Source: an uncultured bacterium (lineage in GTDB: Bacteria; Bacillota_I; Bacilli_A; RF39; UBA660). Taken from it: a stretch of DNA of 5,208 nt. The position numbers and the translations under genes were made by a program. Below are positions 4,049 through 5,208 of this stretch, one piece after another. Under the pieces are notes generated by a model, which worked only from the letters and a program-made list of their open reading frames with translations, did no database searches and was not told where the DNA came from. The DNA lies in contig CAJMOW010000100.1 in NCBI GenBank assembly GCA_905215145.1, forward strand, positions 1-5,208, read 5' to 3'. How positions within the stretch are numbered: the first letter of the stretch is position 1; each line of letters opens with the position of its first letter.

Positions 4049-5208
4049 AAAACAAAAATGTATTGCTCCTTTGTTGCGTAAGCAACATCGAATAATCTCT
4101 TTAATTGCTGGAAGCCTAAGTTAAAAGTAATATGGTAATCAGCAGCCAAGATTTAGATTACATAAGCGTCATTGACGAAATGCTAAATAAGGTTCAACGA
4201 CTATCCCAATAGGGAGTAAGACTACAGTCTGAAATGGGAGATAACTTTATAAAAGTATAAATATGAAAACAATTCTATATATTACAGTAAATACAATAAA
4301 TAATAAAATCTATATAGGAGTTCACTCAACAAAAAATCCTGATATATTTGATGGATATTTAGGTTGCGGTTGTTATTTTAATCAACCAAGTACATATAAG
4401 AATTCTAAGACTCCTTTTCAATATGCTATAAATAAGTATGGAGTTAACGCTTTTAGAAGATATACATTAGCTGTATTTGATACAGCAGAAGAAGCATTTT
4501 CTTTAGAATCAAAAATTGTAAATGAAGAGTTTATAAAAAAACCGTATGTATATAATGCTATTGTTGGAGGAAAAAAAGGTCCAGATCAATCTATTACTAT
4601 TTACCAATATGATCTTGAAGGAGCTTTTATTGATTCTTATAGTTCGTATAAAAAAGCTGCGGAATGTTTTGGTTGCTCTACAACTAGTATTGAAAATGCG
4701 GTTAAATTTAAATCTACTTCACAAAAAAGTTTATGAACAACCTATTATACATCTAAATTAAACATTCAAGATTTTAATATTTTCAATCCTGGAAGTATTT
4801 ATGAATTTAATGAAAATTTAGATTTTATTAAAAGTTATGATTCTGTAACAGATATTATAAAAAAGTATTCCGTAAGTAGAACTACTATTAACAGGGCCAT
4901 ACAAGGTAAATATTCTGTGAATGGTAAATATTATTCTAGAGAATTTTTTGAAAAATTTCCTTTAACTCAAACAAAGTCAATTAAAAATTGTAAAATATAC
5001 CTATATAATTTAGATGGAACTTTTTATAAAGAATTTTCTTCTCCAATAGCTTGTGCAAGAGAATTTGGACTTAAAAGTTCTTCATCTATATCTTCAGCAA
5101 TTCGTTTAGGTAGAACATTTAAAGGATTTCAGGTATATTTAGAAAAAGTCGATTGCGCAAAACAGTTAAAATTAAATAACCAGAAACAGATTGTACAACA
5201 ATTTGATT
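4049..5208 (+). ncRNA. Group I intron 3, ORF-bearing, 3' end outside window
   Basis: Begins after U4048. Visible elements are P1 (GAGU 4045-4048 with GCUC 4065-4068), P2 (GTTGC 4073-4077 with GCAAC 4082-4086, GTAA loop, like intron 2), P4 (TGCTG 4106-4110 with CAGCA 4140-4144), the Q-like AATCAGCAGCCAAG at about 4137-4150, a P6 region containing the GTC-ATT-GAC hairpin near 4168-4176, and the R-type GTTCAACGACTATCCC at about 4192-4207 with a CCC/GGG hairpin after it. The 3' strand of P7 is unclear: GACT 4199-4202 can pair with AGTC 4226-4229, but that is only 4 bp and leaves little room for P3 and P8. The better S element may lie beyond the endonuclease ORF, placing the ORF in the P8 loop. 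The 3' splice site is not in the window. Confidence 0.85.
4263..5208 (+). CDS. Intron-encoded GIY-YIG homing endonuclease with NUMOD1-like repeats (3' truncated, TGA=Trp)
   Basis: ATG 4263 gives MKTILYITVNTINNKIYIGV and an open frame of 315 codons to the window edge. Residues 1-105 form a GIY-YIG nuclease domain: the GIY position is degenerate (YIT, Tyr6), YIG is intact (Tyr17-Gly19), Glu82 in FSLESKIV is the likely metal-binding acid, and YNAIVGG holds the conserved Asn98. His21 follows YIGV where many relatives have VHST-type sequence; I could not place the usual catalytic Arg. Three NUMOD1-like DNA-binding repeats follow at about 111-158, 177-225 and 243-293 (pattern IYxYxLxGxF...SxxxAAxxFG...SSIxxAI), with a fourth starting at 309. 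TGA 4734-4736 encodes Trp158; there is no TGG. The enzyme would cut intron-free capsid genes near the insertion site and promote copying of intron 3. It has no Shine-Dalgarno and no visible promoter of its own. Confidence 0.88.

Noticed and set aside
3748..4090. Direct repeat or attachment-site interpretation of the two GCGTAAGC segments (around 3756 and 4077)
   Set aside because: Both are P2 hairpins of related group I introns; the shared loop and stem reflect homologous structure and not an integration site.
4546..4761. Second + strand frame inside the endonuclease
   Set aside because: It overlaps the GIY-YIG/NUMOD1 frame completely, is Leu/Ile/Lys-rich without domain features, and is a frame shadow.

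Overview
The window looks like part of the structural-gene region of a crAss-like phage (order Crassvirales) infecting a Bacteroidales host and using genetic code 4 (TGA = Trp). Four observations support this. A split gene encodes the start of a recognisable crAss-like major capsid protein (NPARLG..., SACQ..TRFLTNYQPEMH, EEGYTKYQS). Four reading frames run cleanly through in-frame TGA codons at plausible Trp positions and end only at TAA. A textbook Bacteroidales promoter (TTTG-N19-TAATTTTG) lies in front of the capsid module. The DNA is AT-rich, and all genes are on the + strand. The family assignments come from reading the translations; no database search was run.

Layout. 1-762: 3' part of a beta-rich, fibre-like structural protein. 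779-1117: small 112-residue protein of unknown function. 1098-1706: 202-residue membrane-anchored, spanin-like protein overlapping the previous gene by 20 nt. 1707-1817: AT-rich gap holding the promoter. 1818-2891: acidic, coiled-coil protein directly before the capsid gene, probably a scaffold or head-assembly factor. 2936 to beyond the right edge: major capsid gene broken by three group I introns.

Capsid gene structure as deduced: exon 1 (2936-3016, 27 codons), intron 1 (3017-3283, no ORF), exon 2 (3284-3733, 150 codons), intron 2 (3734-4021, no ORF), a 27-nt micro-exon 3 (4022-4048, EEGYTKYQS), then intron 3 (4049 to past 5208), which carries an ORF for a GIY-YIG homing endonuclease with NUMOD1-like repeats. 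The remaining capsid exon or exons lie outside the window. Every junction seen is at a codon boundary. Intron 2's ends are fixed by a 5-bp P1 and a 7-bp P10 guide pairing.

How the parts fit: the promoter drives the scaffold-like gene and probably the capsid gene; the capsid pre-mRNA must self-splice three times to make protein; the endonuclease in intron 3 presumably spreads that intron. Trp codon use is split by gene: the upstream genes and the endonuclease use only TGA, while the scaffold-like gene and capsid exons use only TGG. The capsid module seen here can therefore be read under either the standard or the altered code, whereas its neighbours cannot.
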